Part shown: piece after piece, positions 28,629 to 38,083 of the stretch
Layout: each line of letters begins with the position of its first letter
How positions within the stretch are numbered: position 1 is the stretch's first letter
Position numbers and translations under genes: made by a program
The notes under the pieces: model-generated
Seen by the model: the letters and a program-made list of their open reading frames with translations, nothing else
The model's database searches: none
What the model was told of the DNA's origin: nothing
Assembly (NCBI RefSeq): GCF_002906655.1
Contig: NZ_CP025794.1
Location: forward strand, 1,178,001 to 1,242,000
DNA from: Vibrio hyugaensis
Lineage (GTDB): Bacteria; Pseudomonadota; Gammaproteobacteria; Enterobacterales; Vibrionaceae
DNA: 64,000 bases
Reading direction: 5' to 3'

Positions 28629-30428
28629 ATGATGTCGCAGAAAAACCGTATTCTACTGATTTTTTTTGCCTTCTATTTACTTTGCGCTTTCATCGGTGGG
28701 CATTGGGTTTGGAGTCACAGCTACCGATCTTTGCTCGAAAAACACCAGTCTCAGCTGGAACGTTTTTCCAGTCATATCCAAAACAAATTAGACAAATACG
28801 CGCACATTCCCCATTTACTATCTAAAGATGAACCTTTGGTACAAGCACTACTAACCCCGAATAACAGTGCGCAGCTCGAAATCACCAACCGCTATCTAGA
28901 ATCGGTTAATCACGTGATTGAAGCGGCAGACACCTATTTGATCGACCAATGGGGGACGACGATCGCCGCCAGTAATTGGCGCAAAGAGCGTTCATTTGTG
29001 GGGCGCAACTTCGCTTTTCGCCCTTATTTCAAGCAAGCCATTGTCGGTGAGAGAAGTGAATATTACGCCCTCGGCTCCACTTCGGGTAAACGCGGCTATT
29101 ACTATTCCTACCCCATCGTCTATGCCGGTGGCGTAATTGGTGTCGTGGTGGTCAAAATGGATTTGAACAAGATAGAAGACAATTGGCAGCAGCCTAAAAG
29201 TGTTTTCGTCGCCAGTGACCCAAATGGCATAGTGTTTATGAGCAGCCGTAACGACTGGTTGTTCAAAAGCCTACAATCACTTGATGAAATAAAAGAAGCC
29301 GAAGTTTGGGCAAGCCGACAGTATTTAGACACTCATATTGAGTCACTTGGTTTTGTCGGTGACATGCTGCCGAAACATTCTGAGGTAAAGCAGGGCTACC
29401 CTTACAATAAAGGAACCTTGGTGATCTCTTCCCTGCCCCTTGACGAACTCAAACTGACGATCCGGGTACTCTCGCCTAAGCAAACGGTGGTTTGGTTCAC
29501 CATGGGCTATTTGCTCGTTTTGACTCTAGCTTTTACCGTTTTATTCCTTCTAGGCCAACTGGTTTATCACCGCCAGCAGCGTCATCGTCAACTTGATCGA
29601 ATTCAGCAAGAAGCCAATCAGAAACTTGAATATCAAGTCATGGCGCGTACCGCTGAGCTGCAAGCCGAAGTTGCCCAGCGTACCGAAACCGAACAGACCT
29701 TACGCTTGACGCAAGATGAGTTGATACAAGCCGCAAAACTGGCGGTACTTGGGCAAATGTCAGCAAGCATCAGTCATGAGCTTAATAACCCGCTCGCCGC
29801 CATTCGCAGTTTTGCTGAGAACGGGAAGCTATTTCTTCAAAAAGAAAAATGGGAACGAGTTGAAGATAACCTCACCCGCATTTCCGCACTCACCGACCGA
29901 ATGGCAAACATCAGCCAACAATTGCGTTCTTTTGCCAAGAAAACCAGTGCGAGTGAACTACTTCAAACCCGCCTATTACCCGTCGTTGCGTCGGCAAAAG
30001 AGTTGATGAAGCCCGCGTTCAAATCGGCGCGAGTGACATTAGAAACGAATGTTCCAGAGCATGATATCGACGTCTACGTCAATACTATCCAGCTTGAGCA
30101 AGTATTAGTTAATCTGCTAACCAACGCGATTGAAGCAATGAAAGCCCAAGAGCAGAAACGAGTGGCGTTGTCTGTGGAACGTGATGAGACAACGAAAACT
30201 GTCTGGGTTCATGTCGATGACAACGGCTCAGGTTTGGGTGCATCCACACTTTCAGAATTGTGCGAACCGTTTTTGACCACCAAACAAAACGGTTTGGGGT
30301 TAGGGCTTTCAATCTCCCAACAAATCTTAGCCGGGATGAACGGTAAATTGAGTGCTCAGAATAGAGAACAAGGTGGGGCTCGATTCTCACTCTGTTTACC
30401 TATTGTTTCACCACACGCCAAACCATAG
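28629..30428 (+). CDS. dctB: C4-dicarboxylate sensor histidine kinase DctB
   Basis: A 599-residue membrane kinase. Membrane segments at about 8-28 and 290-312 flank a periplasmic double-PAS sensor (GRNFAFRPYFKQA, YYYSYPIVYAGGVIGVVVV). A coiled coil near 320-365 leads to the H-box ISHELNNPLAAIRS with H382. The ATP-binding domain has the N-box NLLTNAIEAM, the G1 box DDNGSG and the G2 box GLGLGLSIS. It ends 12 nt before dctD. In relatives it senses succinate, fumarate or malate and phosphorylates DctD. Confidence 0.93.
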   Translation: MMSQKNRILLIFFAFYLLCAFIGGHWVWSHSYRSLLEKHQSQLERFSSHIQNKLDKYAHIPHLLSKDEPLVQALLTPNNSAQLEITNRYLESVNHVIEAADTYLIDQWGTTIAASNWRKERSFVGRNFAFRPYFKQAIVGERSEYYALGSTSGKRGYYYSYPIVYAGGVIGVVVVKMDLNKIEDNWQQPKSVFVASDPNGIVFMSSRNDWLFKSLQSLDEIKEAEVWASRQYLDTHIESLGFVGDMLPKHSEVKQGYPYNKGTLVISSLPLDELKLTIRVLSPKQTVVWFTMGYLLVLTLAFTVLFLLGQLVYHRQQRHRQLDRIQQEANQKLEYQVMARTAELQAEVAQRTETEQTLRLTQDELIQAAKLAVLGQMSASISHELNNPLAAIRSFAENGKLFLQKEKWERVEDNLTRISALTDRMANISQQLRSFAKKTSASELLQTRLLPVVASAKELMKPAFKSARVTLETNVPEHDIDVYVNTIQLEQVLVNLLTNAIEAMKAQEQKRVALSVERDETTKTVWVHVDDNGSGLGASTLSELCEPFLTTKQNGLGLGLSISQQILAGMNGKLSAQNREQGGARFSLCLPIVSPHAKP

Positions 30429-30440
30429 AAGGATGAGACC

Positions 30441-31778
30441 ATGTGTCAGGTATTTTTTATTGATGACGAAGCCGATCTCAGACTGGCGATAGAACAAACC
30501 TTCGAACTTGCCGATATTGACGCCAAGTTTTTCTCCGATGCAGAATCGGCTTTAATTGCGATGCAGCAAGGCGAAGAAGCTGGCGTCGTTGTCACTGATA
30601 TCTGTTTGCCGGGCATTTCCGGAATGGATTTGCTGACCACACTCACTCAGCGCGATGCAAACCTCCCCGTCATCATGATCACCGGACATGGCGATATATC
30701 CATGGCAGTACAAGCTCTCCATCAGGGCGCTTACGATTTTATCGAGAAACCTTTTGCGCCAGAGCATCTAGTAGAAACCGTTAAGCGGGCTATTGAGAAG
30801 CGAAAGCTCACCAACGAAAATGAAAAACTGCGACAGTCACTCAAAGCCAGCAAAACCCTTGGGCCAAGAATTATCGGCGAAACTCCTAGCATTCAAATGC
30901 TGCGCGAAACCATCAGTCACATCGCGGATACGAACGCCGATATTTTACTATTTGGCGAAACAGGAACAGGCAAAGAACTGATTGCTCGTTCGCTGCATGA
31001 GCAAAGTGCTCGCCGCAATCAAAACTTTGTCGCAGTAAATTGCGGCGCAGTACCGGAAAACCTAATTGAAAGCGAGTTGTACGGTCACGAAAAAGGCGCA
31101 TTTACCGGCGCAGAAACCCGTCGTATCGGCAAATTTGAATTCGCTCAGGGCGGCACTCTGTTTTTAGATGAAATCGAATCTATGCCGATTCAGGCACAAA
31201 TTCGATTACTACGTGTTCTTCAAGAAAGAGTGATTGAACGAGTAGGATCAAATGAATTACTGCCATTGGACATCAGAGTCATTGCCGCAACCAAAGTCGA
31301 CTTAAAGCAAGCCGCTGAAGAAGGCTACTTTAGACAAGATCTGTATTATCGTCTCAATGTAGTCACGCTCGACTTACCACCCATGCGCGAACGAAAAGAG
31401 GACATTCCTGCGCTGTTCCACCACTTTCTGTTAGTCGCTGCATCACGTTATGGTAAAACCTCACCTAGCCTTTCGTCACAAGATCTCGCTCAATTAATGG
31501 CCCATGATTGGCCCGGTAATGTTCGTGAACTGCGCAACGCAGCCGAACGCTTTGTCTTACTGGGTAAACTGATACAACTTGGAGAGACACCCTCTCATCC
31601 AACAACGGCATCAAGCCTTGCAGAACAAGTGGCAGAATTTGAGAAAGCAGCAATAGAGAGTGTTTTACTAGAAAGCCGCGGCAGTATTAAGCAAACCATG
31701 AAACAATTGAATGTGCCTCGAAAAACCCTGTATGACAAAATGCAACGCTATCAGATAGATAAAGATCTATATAAATAA
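30441..31778 (+). CDS. dctD: Sigma-54-dependent response regulator DctD
   Basis: A 445-residue activator in three parts. The receiver domain has acidic D8/D9, phosphorylated D53 (VVTDICLPG) and K103. The AAA+ domain has Walker A GETGTGKE near 172, the sigma-54 contact GAFTGA near 219 and Walker B GTLFLDEIE. The C-terminal Fis-type helix-turn-helix reads GSIKQTMKQLNVPRKTLYDKM. The target is presumably the sigma-54 promoter before dctP at 35284-35302. Confidence 0.95.
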   Translation: MCQVFFIDDEADLRLAIEQTFELADIDAKFFSDAESALIAMQQGEEAGVVVTDICLPGISGMDLLTTLTQRDANLPVIMITGHGDISMAVQALHQGAYDFIEKPFAPEHLVETVKRAIEKRKLTNENEKLRQSLKASKTLGPRIIGETPSIQMLRETISHIADTNADILLFGETGTGKELIARSLHEQSARRNQNFVAVNCGAVPENLIESELYGHEKGAFTGAETRRIGKFEFAQGGTLFLDEIESMPIQAQIRLLRVLQERVIERVGSNELLPLDIRVIAATKVDLKQAAEEGYFRQDLYYRLNVVTLDLPPMRERKEDIPALFHHFLLVAASRYGKTSPSLSSQDLAQLMAHDWPGNVRELRNAAERFVLLGKLIQLGETPSHPTTASSLAEQVAEFEKAAIESVLLESRGSIKQTMKQLNVPRKTLYDKMQRYQIDKDLYK

Positions 31779-31840
31779 AACGCAGTTTGCGGTTTGTTGT
31801 TATATCCAACTTGAATCATACTTTTTATAACAACGAAAAG

Positions 31841-32038
31841 ATGGCTCATACGGATATGACAGAAAAAATTAAAATACCGGTGATCACTGATACAGTAATG
31901 GTCGACGGGCATTATCAAGAAGAAAGGCGTTCTGGCGAAGATAGGCGCAAAAACAAAAAGAAGTGGCTTGGCTACGAGCGGAGGATCAAACCCGATCCGA
32001 GAAGGCCAACCTATAAATCCATAAACGAAGAGGTGTGA
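31841..32038 (+). CDS. Small basic protein, ERRSGEDRR motif, function unknown
   Basis: A 65-residue hydrophilic protein with clusters of Arg-Arg and Lys: EERRSGEDRRKNKKKW, then YERRIKPDPRRPTY. The ATG at 31841 follows GAAAAG; a longer TTG frame from 31787 has no ribosome-binding site and is unlikely. It lies 62 nt after dctD on the same strand and ends in a strong terminator, so it is probably the third gene of the dctBD operon. The repeated RRxxxDRR pattern occurs in small proteins of unknown role; I cannot assign a function. Confidence 0.6.
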   Translation: MAHTDMTEKIKIPVITDTVMVDGHYQEERRSGEDRRKNKKKWLGYERRIKPDPRRPTYKSINEEV

Positions 32039-32060
32039 ACAGTCACACCTCTTTTGCTTT
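32029..32060 (+). terminator. Terminator of the dctBD operon, overlapping a stop codon
   Basis: AGAGGTGTGA-ACAG-TCACACCTCT followed by TTTGCTTTTG. The TGA inside the left arm is the stop codon of the small gene before it. It also stands between the two convergent dct operons. Confidence 0.9.
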
Positions 32061-32075
32061 TGTGGCTAAAAACCA

Positions 32076-33437
32076 TTACTTAGTGATGATTTCTGGTCCC
32101 ATCAGCGTGGTTGGTAGCCAAGTCGAAACCCAAGGTACATACGTTACGATAATGAGGAATAAGAACATCACCGCCACCCAAGGCAAAGCCGCTTTCACCA
32201 CGTTCATCATCGACATTTTCGCTACCCCGGCAGTTACAAACAAATTAAGCCCCACAGGTGGCGTTATCATGCCTATCTCCATATTCACCACCATCATAAT
32301 ACCAAGGTGAATAGGGTCGATACCTAGTGCGATTGCAATTGGAAAAACCAAAGGTGCGACGATAATCAACAACCCTGAAGGCTCCATAAACTGACCGCCA
32401 ATCAGCAGCAACACGTTGACCACAATTAAGAAGGTGATTGGGCCGAGCCCCGCAGACAGCATAGATTCAGTGATCATTTGCGGGATGCGTTCTTCCGTCA
32501 GTACATGTTTAAGAATCAAAGCATTGGCAATGATGAACAACAGCATGATGGTCAGTTTGCCGGCTTCATAGAGCGTGTGCTTGGTGTCTTTATGGACAAA
32601 CGTTTGGAAGATCTTTACCAACGCTGGTTTGGTATTATGTTTATCCGCAAATGGTCCCATGTCTTTATAGATAAAGTTGGCAATCAAAAACGAATAAACT
32701 GCTGCCACCGCCGCAGCTTCTGTTGGTGTGAAGATACCACCGTAAATACCACCAAGAATGATCACCACCAACAACAATCCCCAACTGGCGTCTTTAGCGG
32801 CATCGAAGGTTTCTTTCCAACCGACAAAAGGTTGTTTTGGCAGGTTCTTAATCCTCGCGGCGATGTAGATAGCAATCATCAACATCACACCCGCAAGCAA
32901 GCCCGGTATCACACCGCCGAGGAACATACGCCCCACCGATACATCCGTCGCAGCGGCATACACAACCATCACAATTGAAGGTGGAATCAAAATGCCCAAT
33001 GTCCCCGCATTACAGATAACACCCGCCGCAAACTCCTTCGAGTAGCCGTTTTTGATCATACCGGCGATAACGATGCTACCAATCGCGACTACCGTTGCTG
33101 GAGATGACCCCGAAAGCGCGGCAAACATCATACACGCCACAACCGACGCCATCGCTAAGCCACCACGGAACCAGCCGACAATGGCGATCGCGAAGCGGAT
33201 AATACGTTTGGCTACACCACCGGTAGACATAAAGCTTGAGGCTAAAATAAAGAAGGGAATCGCTAAAAGGGTGTAGTGACCAGCAAACGCATTAAACAGA
33301 GTTTGAGCAACAGAGGCCAAAGACGCATCCGAGTGCATCAATAAGAACAGAATACTAGAAAGGCCCAGCGAGACAGCAATTGGCACACCAATCAGCATGA
33401 AGCCAATCACCATCAAGAATAAAAACAGAATATCCAT
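32076..33437 (-). CDS. dctM: TRAP dicarboxylate transporter, large permease subunit DctM
   Basis: A 453-residue membrane protein with about 12-13 hydrophobic segments, the sodium-coupled permease of the TRAP transporter. Typical stretches are GGLAMASVVACMMFAALSGSSPATV, GTLGILIPPSIVMVVYA and GMITPPVGLNLFV. It starts three nt after dctQ. With DctP and DctQ it imports succinate, fumarate or malate. Confidence 0.94.
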   Translation of the reverse strand: MDILFLFLMVIGFMLIGVPIAVSLGLSSILFLLMHSDASLASVAQTLFNAFAGHYTLLAIPFFILASSFMSTGGVAKRIIRFAIAIVGWFRGGLAMASVVACMMFAALSGSSPATVVAIGSIVIAGMIKNGYSKEFAAGVICNAGTLGILIPPSIVMVVYAAATDVSVGRMFLGGVIPGLLAGVMLMIAIYIAARIKNLPKQPFVGWKETFDAAKDASWGLLLVVIILGGIYGGIFTPTEAAAVAAVYSFLIANFIYKDMGPFADKHNTKPALVKIFQTFVHKDTKHTLYEAGKLTIMLLFIIANALILKHVLTEERIPQMITESMLSAGLGPITFLIVVNVLLLIGGQFMEPSGLLIIVAPLVFPIAIALGIDPIHLGIMMVVNMEIGMITPPVGLNLFVTAGVAKMSMMNVVKAALPWVAVMFLFLIIVTYVPWVSTWLPTTLMGPEIITK

Positions 33438-33440
33438 GGT

Positions 33441-34112
33441 TTATTGCTCCTTGCGATCTGATGAAGAGGAACTATTTGGAATGGCATCCGCCGCTTCACT
33501 CAGCTCTTCTTTTAACGCTTCTAACTCTTCTTCCGCTTCATGACCTGCAATTAGACGGTCGAGTTTACCTGTCGCAATTTGCCATGTAATTTGTACAAAA
33601 CGGAACGTCAGCAGCGCCATACCAAGTGGCAGCGCAAAGTAAGGAATAAATCTTGGTAGCTTTTCGTAGCGTTCACCTTCATTAAGCCAATCGGCCAAGA
33701 ATTGAAACATCTCTGGCATTGGAATGTCATCGGTCTCATACCATGCACGCTCCGTCGCAAATGGGTACCAGTAATTCCAAGAACCAATCAGTAGTAGAAC
33801 CGAAAACGCTAGGCAGCAAACAGCGGCAAGCAACGCGAGTATTTTACGTTTAGGCTCAGAAACCATATTGATGATGACATCGACACCAATGTGAAAATGT
33901 TTCTTGACGCCATAAGACGCACCAACCAACACCATCCACGCGAACATGAATACGGTCAGCTCCAGCGCCCAAAGTATATTATCGTTAAAGACATAGCGAA
34001 AAATCACATTGGCAAACGTCAGCAACGTCATTGCACCGAGAAAAAATGCAATCAGCGTTTCTTCTAAGGCGTCAGTGATTCGCCCTGCCTTGGCAAAAAA
34101 AGTCTGTTCCAT
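33441..34112 (-). CDS. dctQ: TRAP dicarboxylate transporter, small permease subunit DctQ
   Basis: A 223-residue four-helix membrane protein (segments near 16-40, 50-70, 90-112 and 160-180) with a charged C-terminal tail rich in Glu and Ser. The size, four helices and position between dctP and dctM identify it as DctQ, which joins the binding protein to the permease. Expression is probably lower than dctP because of the hairpin before it. Confidence 0.92.
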   Translation of the reverse strand: MEQTFFAKAGRITDALEETLIAFFLGAMTLLTFANVIFRYVFNDNILWALELTVFMFAWMVLVGASYGVKKHFHIGVDVIINMVSEPKRKILALLAAVCCLAFSVLLLIGSWNYWYPFATERAWYETDDIPMPEMFQFLADWLNEGERYEKLPRFIPYFALPLGMALLTFRFVQITWQIATGKLDRLIAGHEAEEELEALKEELSEAADAIPNSSSSSDRKEQ

Positions 34113-34135
34113 AATTACATCACATCATTATTGGG

Positions 34136-34178
34136 AGAAAAGGGCCCTCTTCCCCAGAACGCTGAGTACATGAGGGCC
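34136..34178 (-). terminator. Attenuating hairpin between dctP and dctQ
   Basis: On the minus strand GGCCCTC pairs with GAGGGCC, followed by CTTTTCTC. It lies just after the dctP stop, inside the operon. Partial termination here would give more binding protein than permease, a common arrangement in TRAP and ABC operons. Confidence 0.7.
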
Positions 34179-34200
34179 AATCGTAGTGCTCGTGTAATAT

Positions 34201-35199
34201 TTATTGTTGGTTAGACGCTATTGCGGCATCAATGAGATCGGTACCGATGTCTTTCTCAAACTTTTTCCACACAGGTTGAAGTGCAGTCACCCATTCTTGG
34301 CGTTGCTCAGGCGTTAGAGTTCGAACTACCCCACCCGCTTCAATGATGTTGTTCTTATTCGCAAGGTTAACTTGTGTCGATTCTGCATTGCGCTGAGTTG
34401 TTACCTCTTGAATGATGGTATTGAGCTGCTCGCGTTGATCATCTGGGAGTTTTTTCCAGAAGTCGTTTGACGTTACAACAAGGTAATCCAGAATGCCGTG
34501 GTTGGTTTCAGTGATGCCATCTTGTACTTCGAAGAACTTCTTACCGTAAATGTTCGACCACGTATTTTCTTGACCATCTATAACTTTGGTTTGAAGACCG
34601 CCGTACACTTCTTTAAATGACATTTTTTGCGGGTTCGCACCAAGTTGCTCGAACTGAGCGACCAAAACGTCTGATGCTTGCACGCGGAACTTCAGCCCCT
34701 CGGCATCGCTTGGCAGCATTAATGGCTTGTTGGCAGACATCTGCTTCATACCGTTGTGCCAGAAAGCGAGACCTTGTAAGCCACGACGCTTCATTGCGTT
34801 CTTTAGCTTCTCGCCAGATTCTGAGTTTTGGAAACGGTCAACAGCCGCCACGTCTTCGAATAGAAAAGGAAGGTCAAAGATGCGGTACTTTTTGGTGAAT
34901 TTCTCAAACTTTGAAAGAGAAGGGGCAGCGAGCTGAACATCACCATTAAGGAGCGCTTCAAGCACCTTGTTATCATCGTACAGTGTCGAGTTAGGGAAAA
35001 CCTGCATACAGACTTTACCGTTCATCTCTTCGTTCACGCGCTTTTCTAGCAGCGAAGCTGCAATGCCTTTCGGGTGTTTATCAGTGTTAGTTACGTGGCT
35101 GAACTTGATGACGGTTTCACCAGGGTCACAATTTGCGGCAGCGTTAAAACTAGTGACAGCAAGAGCAGAGACAGACAGAAGGGTTAGAGGTTTAAACAT
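34201..35199 (-). CDS. dctP: TRAP dicarboxylate transporter, periplasmic binding protein DctP
   Basis: A 332-residue solute-binding protein with signal peptide MFKPLTLLSVSALAVTSFNA. IKFSHVTNTDKHPKG, GLKFRVQASDVLVAQFEQLG (the arginine that binds the carboxylate) and VYGGLQTKVIDGQENTWSN are DctP signatures. The ATG at 35199 is chosen because GGAG lies eight nt upstream and the signal peptide begins there; a start 13 codons earlier is unlikely. It is first in dctPQM behind a sigma-54 promoter. Confidence 0.94.
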   Translation of the reverse strand: MFKPLTLLSVSALAVTSFNAAANCDPGETVIKFSHVTNTDKHPKGIAASLLEKRVNEEMNGKVCMQVFPNSTLYDDNKVLEALLNGDVQLAAPSLSKFEKFTKKYRIFDLPFLFEDVAAVDRFQNSESGEKLKNAMKRRGLQGLAFWHNGMKQMSANKPLMLPSDAEGLKFRVQASDVLVAQFEQLGANPQKMSFKEVYGGLQTKVIDGQENTWSNIYGKKFFEVQDGITETNHGILDYLVVTSNDFWKKLPDDQREQLNTIIQEVTTQRNAESTQVNLANKNNIIEAGGVVRTLTPEQRQEWVTALQPVWKKFEKDIGTDLIDAAIASNQQ

Positions 35200-35283
35200 T
35201 ATTATTCTCCTTGTTGAATCACATCCCATCCTTTCCATGAGTACCTAAATGGGTAGAGGGTGATGGGTACGGATGTTCAACAA

Positions 35284-35302
35284 GGGGCAAGTTGCAGGCC
35301 AA
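35284..35302 (-). promoter_or_regulatory. Sigma-54 promoter of dctPQM
   Basis: On the minus strand TTGGCCTGCAACTTGCCCC has the -24 GG and -12 GC dinucleotides separated by exactly 10 nt, close to TGGCACG-N4-TTGC. It lies 85 nt before the dctP start. The DctD regulator encoded nearby is a sigma-54 activator, which makes the assignment coherent. Confidence 0.8.
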
Positions 35303-35373
35303 GTTAATTAGTCCCTATTATTCAGTAATTTAAATAATAAAGAATAATCAATGGTGAAGATAAGGGGTTAAAT

Positions 35374-35402
35374 CCACCCACGAGAACAGGCTCTATGGGT
35401 GG
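35374..35402 (-). terminator. Probable terminator of selO
   Basis: CCACCCA pairs with TGGGTGG around a 15-nt loop, followed on the minus strand by ATTTAA. The T-run is weak. It lies just beyond the selO stop and would insulate dctP. Confidence 0.5.
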
Positions 35403-35415
35403 GAAATGACACATT

Positions 35416-36885
35416 TTAGGAAGAGCAGCTGATTTCCATCGTCTTACCCCACTCAGGAGGTAACTTAGCATAATCATCAAACTCGGGCTGTTCATCAAAT
35501 GGGTGCTTTAGCAACTCAGCGAGACGATTTACTTCACTGAAATCTCCCTCCTCTGCCTTATCAATGGCAAGCTGCGCAAGGTAGTTACGTAAGATGTATT
35601 TCGGATTCACTTGACGCATGCGTCCACATCGTGTGGCTGCGTTAACACACTCACCTCGTTCATCAACCTCTAATTCGCAGCGAGCAAGATACAAATCCAC
35701 CCATGCATTAGCGGCTTCGCGATCAAGGAACAAATCGATCACAGCTTGAGGCGACTTAACATCGAGATTAGACAACTCACGGAAGAAGCGAGTGTAGTCA
35801 GCTTTGTTTTGGTTCAACAGCTCAAACATAGCTTCGAACAAACGTCCATCTTCGTCCACCTTAGTATGGAGACCGAGTTTGGCTCGCATCAGTGCACTGA
35901 ATTTCTGGCTCAGGCGAACTTCAAATTTACCAAGCGCCGCTTCAAGATCTTCTCGCACCACCAACGGCGATAATGCATGTGCTAAGGCAGATAAGTTCCA
36001 CAGCGCGATGCGTGGCTGCTGCTCAAACGCATAACGACCTTGGTAGTCTGAATGGTTACAAATGTAATTTGGATCATAATCGTCGAGGAAGCCAAACGGG
36101 CCATAGTCGAAAGTTTGTCCGAGTATCGACATGTTATCGGTATTCATCACGCCATGCGCAAAACCGTAAGCCTGCCAGTAGGCAATCATCTCTGCGGTTT
36201 TCTCCACAATAGACTCGAACATAGCTGCGTATGGCTTCTCCGTTTGGGAGCATGCAGGGAAATGCCATTCAATCACTTTGTCAGCGAGCAGCTTTTGCTC
36301 AGCAAGTTGATTGGTATAAAAGAAGTGCTCGAAGTGACCAAAACGGATGTGCGTTTCTGCTACGCGAATCAACAACGCACCATATTCCATCTTCTCGCGA
36401 TAAACGGGGGTATCGCTGTCCATCATACCCAGTGCTCTGGTGGTCGGAATGCCTAACCCAGCCATCGCTTCACTGCACAGATATTCACGAATAGTAGAAC
36501 GTAATACCGCTCGACCATCCCCCATTCGCGAGTACGGGGTAAGCCCTGCTCCTTTGAGGTGAATATCAAACCAAGTGCCATCATTGTGCTGCATTTCAGC
36601 GAACAACAAGCCGCGACCGTCCCCCAAGTCTGGGTTATAAACCCCAAACTGATGACCTGCGTACTTCATTGCTAAAGGCGCGAAAGGCACAAAATCCGTT
36701 TGCCCAGAAAATACCTTCAAAAGCTCGTCACTCTCTTTCACTGGTAAACCAAACTGTTGAGCAAACTCGCCATTCCACACCACCCAACGCGTATTGTCTA
36801 AAAGCTGCGGAGTAACATAGGTGAAAAACGCAGATGGTAGTTCACTAAATCGATGGGTGAAATTGACACCTTCTAAGATAGGCAT
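35416..36885 (-). CDS. selO: Protein adenylyltransferase SelO (YdiU/UPF0061)
   Basis: A 489-residue pseudokinase-fold enzyme that transfers AMP to Ser, Thr or Tyr of proteins. Family stretches are [25 protein letters not shown]-type [13 protein letters not shown] near the nucleotide site, [13 protein letters not shown], and [13 protein letters not shown] with its metal-binding aspartate. The C-terminus ends ISCSS, keeping the conserved penultimate-region cysteine where some SelO proteins have selenocysteine. Length is usual for bacterial SelO. It is a single gene. Confidence 0.95.
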   Translation of the reverse strand: MPILEGVNFTHRFSELPSAFFTYVTPQLLDNTRWVVWNGEFAQQFGLPVKESDELLKVFSGQTDFVPFAPLAMKYAGHQFGVYNPDLGDGRGLLFAEMQHNDGTWFDIHLKGAGLTPYSRMGDGRAVLRSTIREYLCSEAMAGLGIPTTRALGMMDSDTPVYREKMEYGALLIRVAETHIRFGHFEHFFYTNQLAEQKLLADKVIEWHFPACSQTEKPYAAMFESIVEKTAEMIAYWQAYGFAHGVMNTDNMSILGQTFDYGPFGFLDDYDPNYICNHSDYQGRYAFEQQPRIALWNLSALAHALSPLVVREDLEAALGKFEVRLSQKFSALMRAKLGLHTKVDEDGRLFEAMFELLNQNKADYTRFFRELSNLDVKSPQAVIDLFLDREAANAWVDLYLARCELEVDERGECVNAATRCGRMRQVNPKYILRNYLAQLAIDKAEEGDFSEVNRLAELLKHPFDEQPEFDDYAKLPPEWGKTMEISCSS

Positions 36886-37014
36886 GATGGTTCCTCAAAT
36901 ACGGCTTCCTGTTAGAAAGTATACGCCCTGTATGCCATAGCTTTCAGCCACGAATTATTCATGGGTATTTCAGAAAGAGCAGATCAAAGAAACCACTTTG
37001 GAGAAAGGAGTAAA

Positions 37015-37054
37015 AATAAGCGGCCCCGCTTTACTGCATCGTTAACGGGGCTGC
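37015..37054 (-). terminator. Terminator of the YciC-like gene
   Basis: On the minus strand GCAGCCCCG pairs with CGGGGCCGC around a 17-nt loop, followed by TTATTTTTAC. Confidence 0.75.
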
Positions 37055-37063
37055 CATGATGGC

Positions 37064-37879
37064 TTAGCCTCGAAACTCGTAAGCATCGCTCTGAGAGTCT
37101 GGAACACCCTTAAACTGAGCGCGTTCGATATCCAGAATCGTTCGATAACTCAAAGATAGAAGTGCGATTTGGAAGGCTCCAAAAATACCGAAAATAACGC
37201 CAGATACGACCAATGCGAAAAGATGGGTGAACTCAGCGAACACAAATTGACTAACCGATCCCACAACCAAAGGAATTAGCCCCATCAAAATAAAAATCTG
37301 CTTGTTGAAAGGGCGACTTTGTCGCCATGCATTACCAAGGCTTCTCGGTTCACGATCTAACGCCGTTGCAGGTAACACTAAGGACCAACGGGAAAGAACC
37401 CAGTATCCCGGAACACTCAGCAGCAAGGTAACAAGGTTCATTGTGAACTCACTGATCTCTCCGCCGTCAAAGACGATAAAAAACGTCACGAGAAATATTG
37501 GTAACGCGATGATCAAGCCCATTGATAAACCGAACAAAATCCACCAGCTAATAAACCGTAACTCTCGCATGGATAAGCGCATCACATCGAGAACAGAACG
37601 CATGTATTCATGAGCAAGATAAATACGGTGGATGCGAACCGCCGCCATTGCCGCAACTAGCGGGTACAAAAGGAAAGTCGTAATAAAGAAACCAGCACCA
37701 AAGTTAGAAAAGTCAGGCTCTTGCGATCCTTGAACTAGGGCTTCTTGGTATTGGGTAATAAAGATCGTGTGAACCACGATCAAAGGAATACAAGCGACAA
37801 CTATCGCGAGCAGATTTGCTCTGACCATTACTACTGCTTCTTGGCAAATAGCCGCAACAGAAAACGGATTCTCTGGCAT
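37064..37879 (-). CDS. YciC/UPF0259-like inner-membrane protein
   Basis: A 271-residue protein with about six hydrophobic segments, mostly beta-branched and Leu rich, and few charged residues between them. Layout and the phrase SRWSLVLPATALDREPRSLGNAWRQS resemble the YciC family of uncharacterised inner-membrane proteins. The ATG at 37879 has AAGGA eight nt upstream; another ATG three codons earlier overlaps that site. It is a single gene with its own terminator. Function unknown. Confidence 0.75.
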   Translation of the reverse strand: MPENPFSVAAICQEAVVMVRANLLAIVVACIPLIVVHTIFITQYQEALVQGSQEPDFSNFGAGFFITTFLLYPLVAAMAAVRIHRIYLAHEYMRSVLDVMRLSMRELRFISWWILFGLSMGLIIALPIFLVTFFIVFDGGEISEFTMNLVTLLLSVPGYWVLSRWSLVLPATALDREPRSLGNAWRQSRPFNKQIFILMGLIPLVVGSVSQFVFAEFTHLFALVVSGVIFGIFGAFQIALLSLSYRTILDIERAQFKGVPDSQSDAYEFRG

Positions 37880-38010
37880 AAAAAACATCCTTAATTTTTA
37901 TAAAAACCTTGCCATAGATTACCCCTCAAAATGTTCAGGCACACAAAAATTAAAATGAACCTGATCACATAACAAACAGTTCACAATATTGATATTCGCT
38001 TTGGTTAAAT

Positions 38011-38035
38011 AAAAAAAACCACTCGATTGAGTGGC
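38011..38035 (-). terminator. Terminator of ktrAB
   Basis: CCACTC-AATC-GAGTGG followed by TTTTTTTT on the minus strand, about 50 nt beyond the ktrB stop. Confidence 0.9.
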
Positions 38036-38083
38036 TTAAAGGATATTCAGAATGAAGGCTAACGAGCAACGTATTACATAGTA

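Noticed and set aside
32478..32978. 166-codon plus-strand ORF
   Set aside because: Antisense shadow inside dctM, rich in His, Gln and Arg with no domain pattern.
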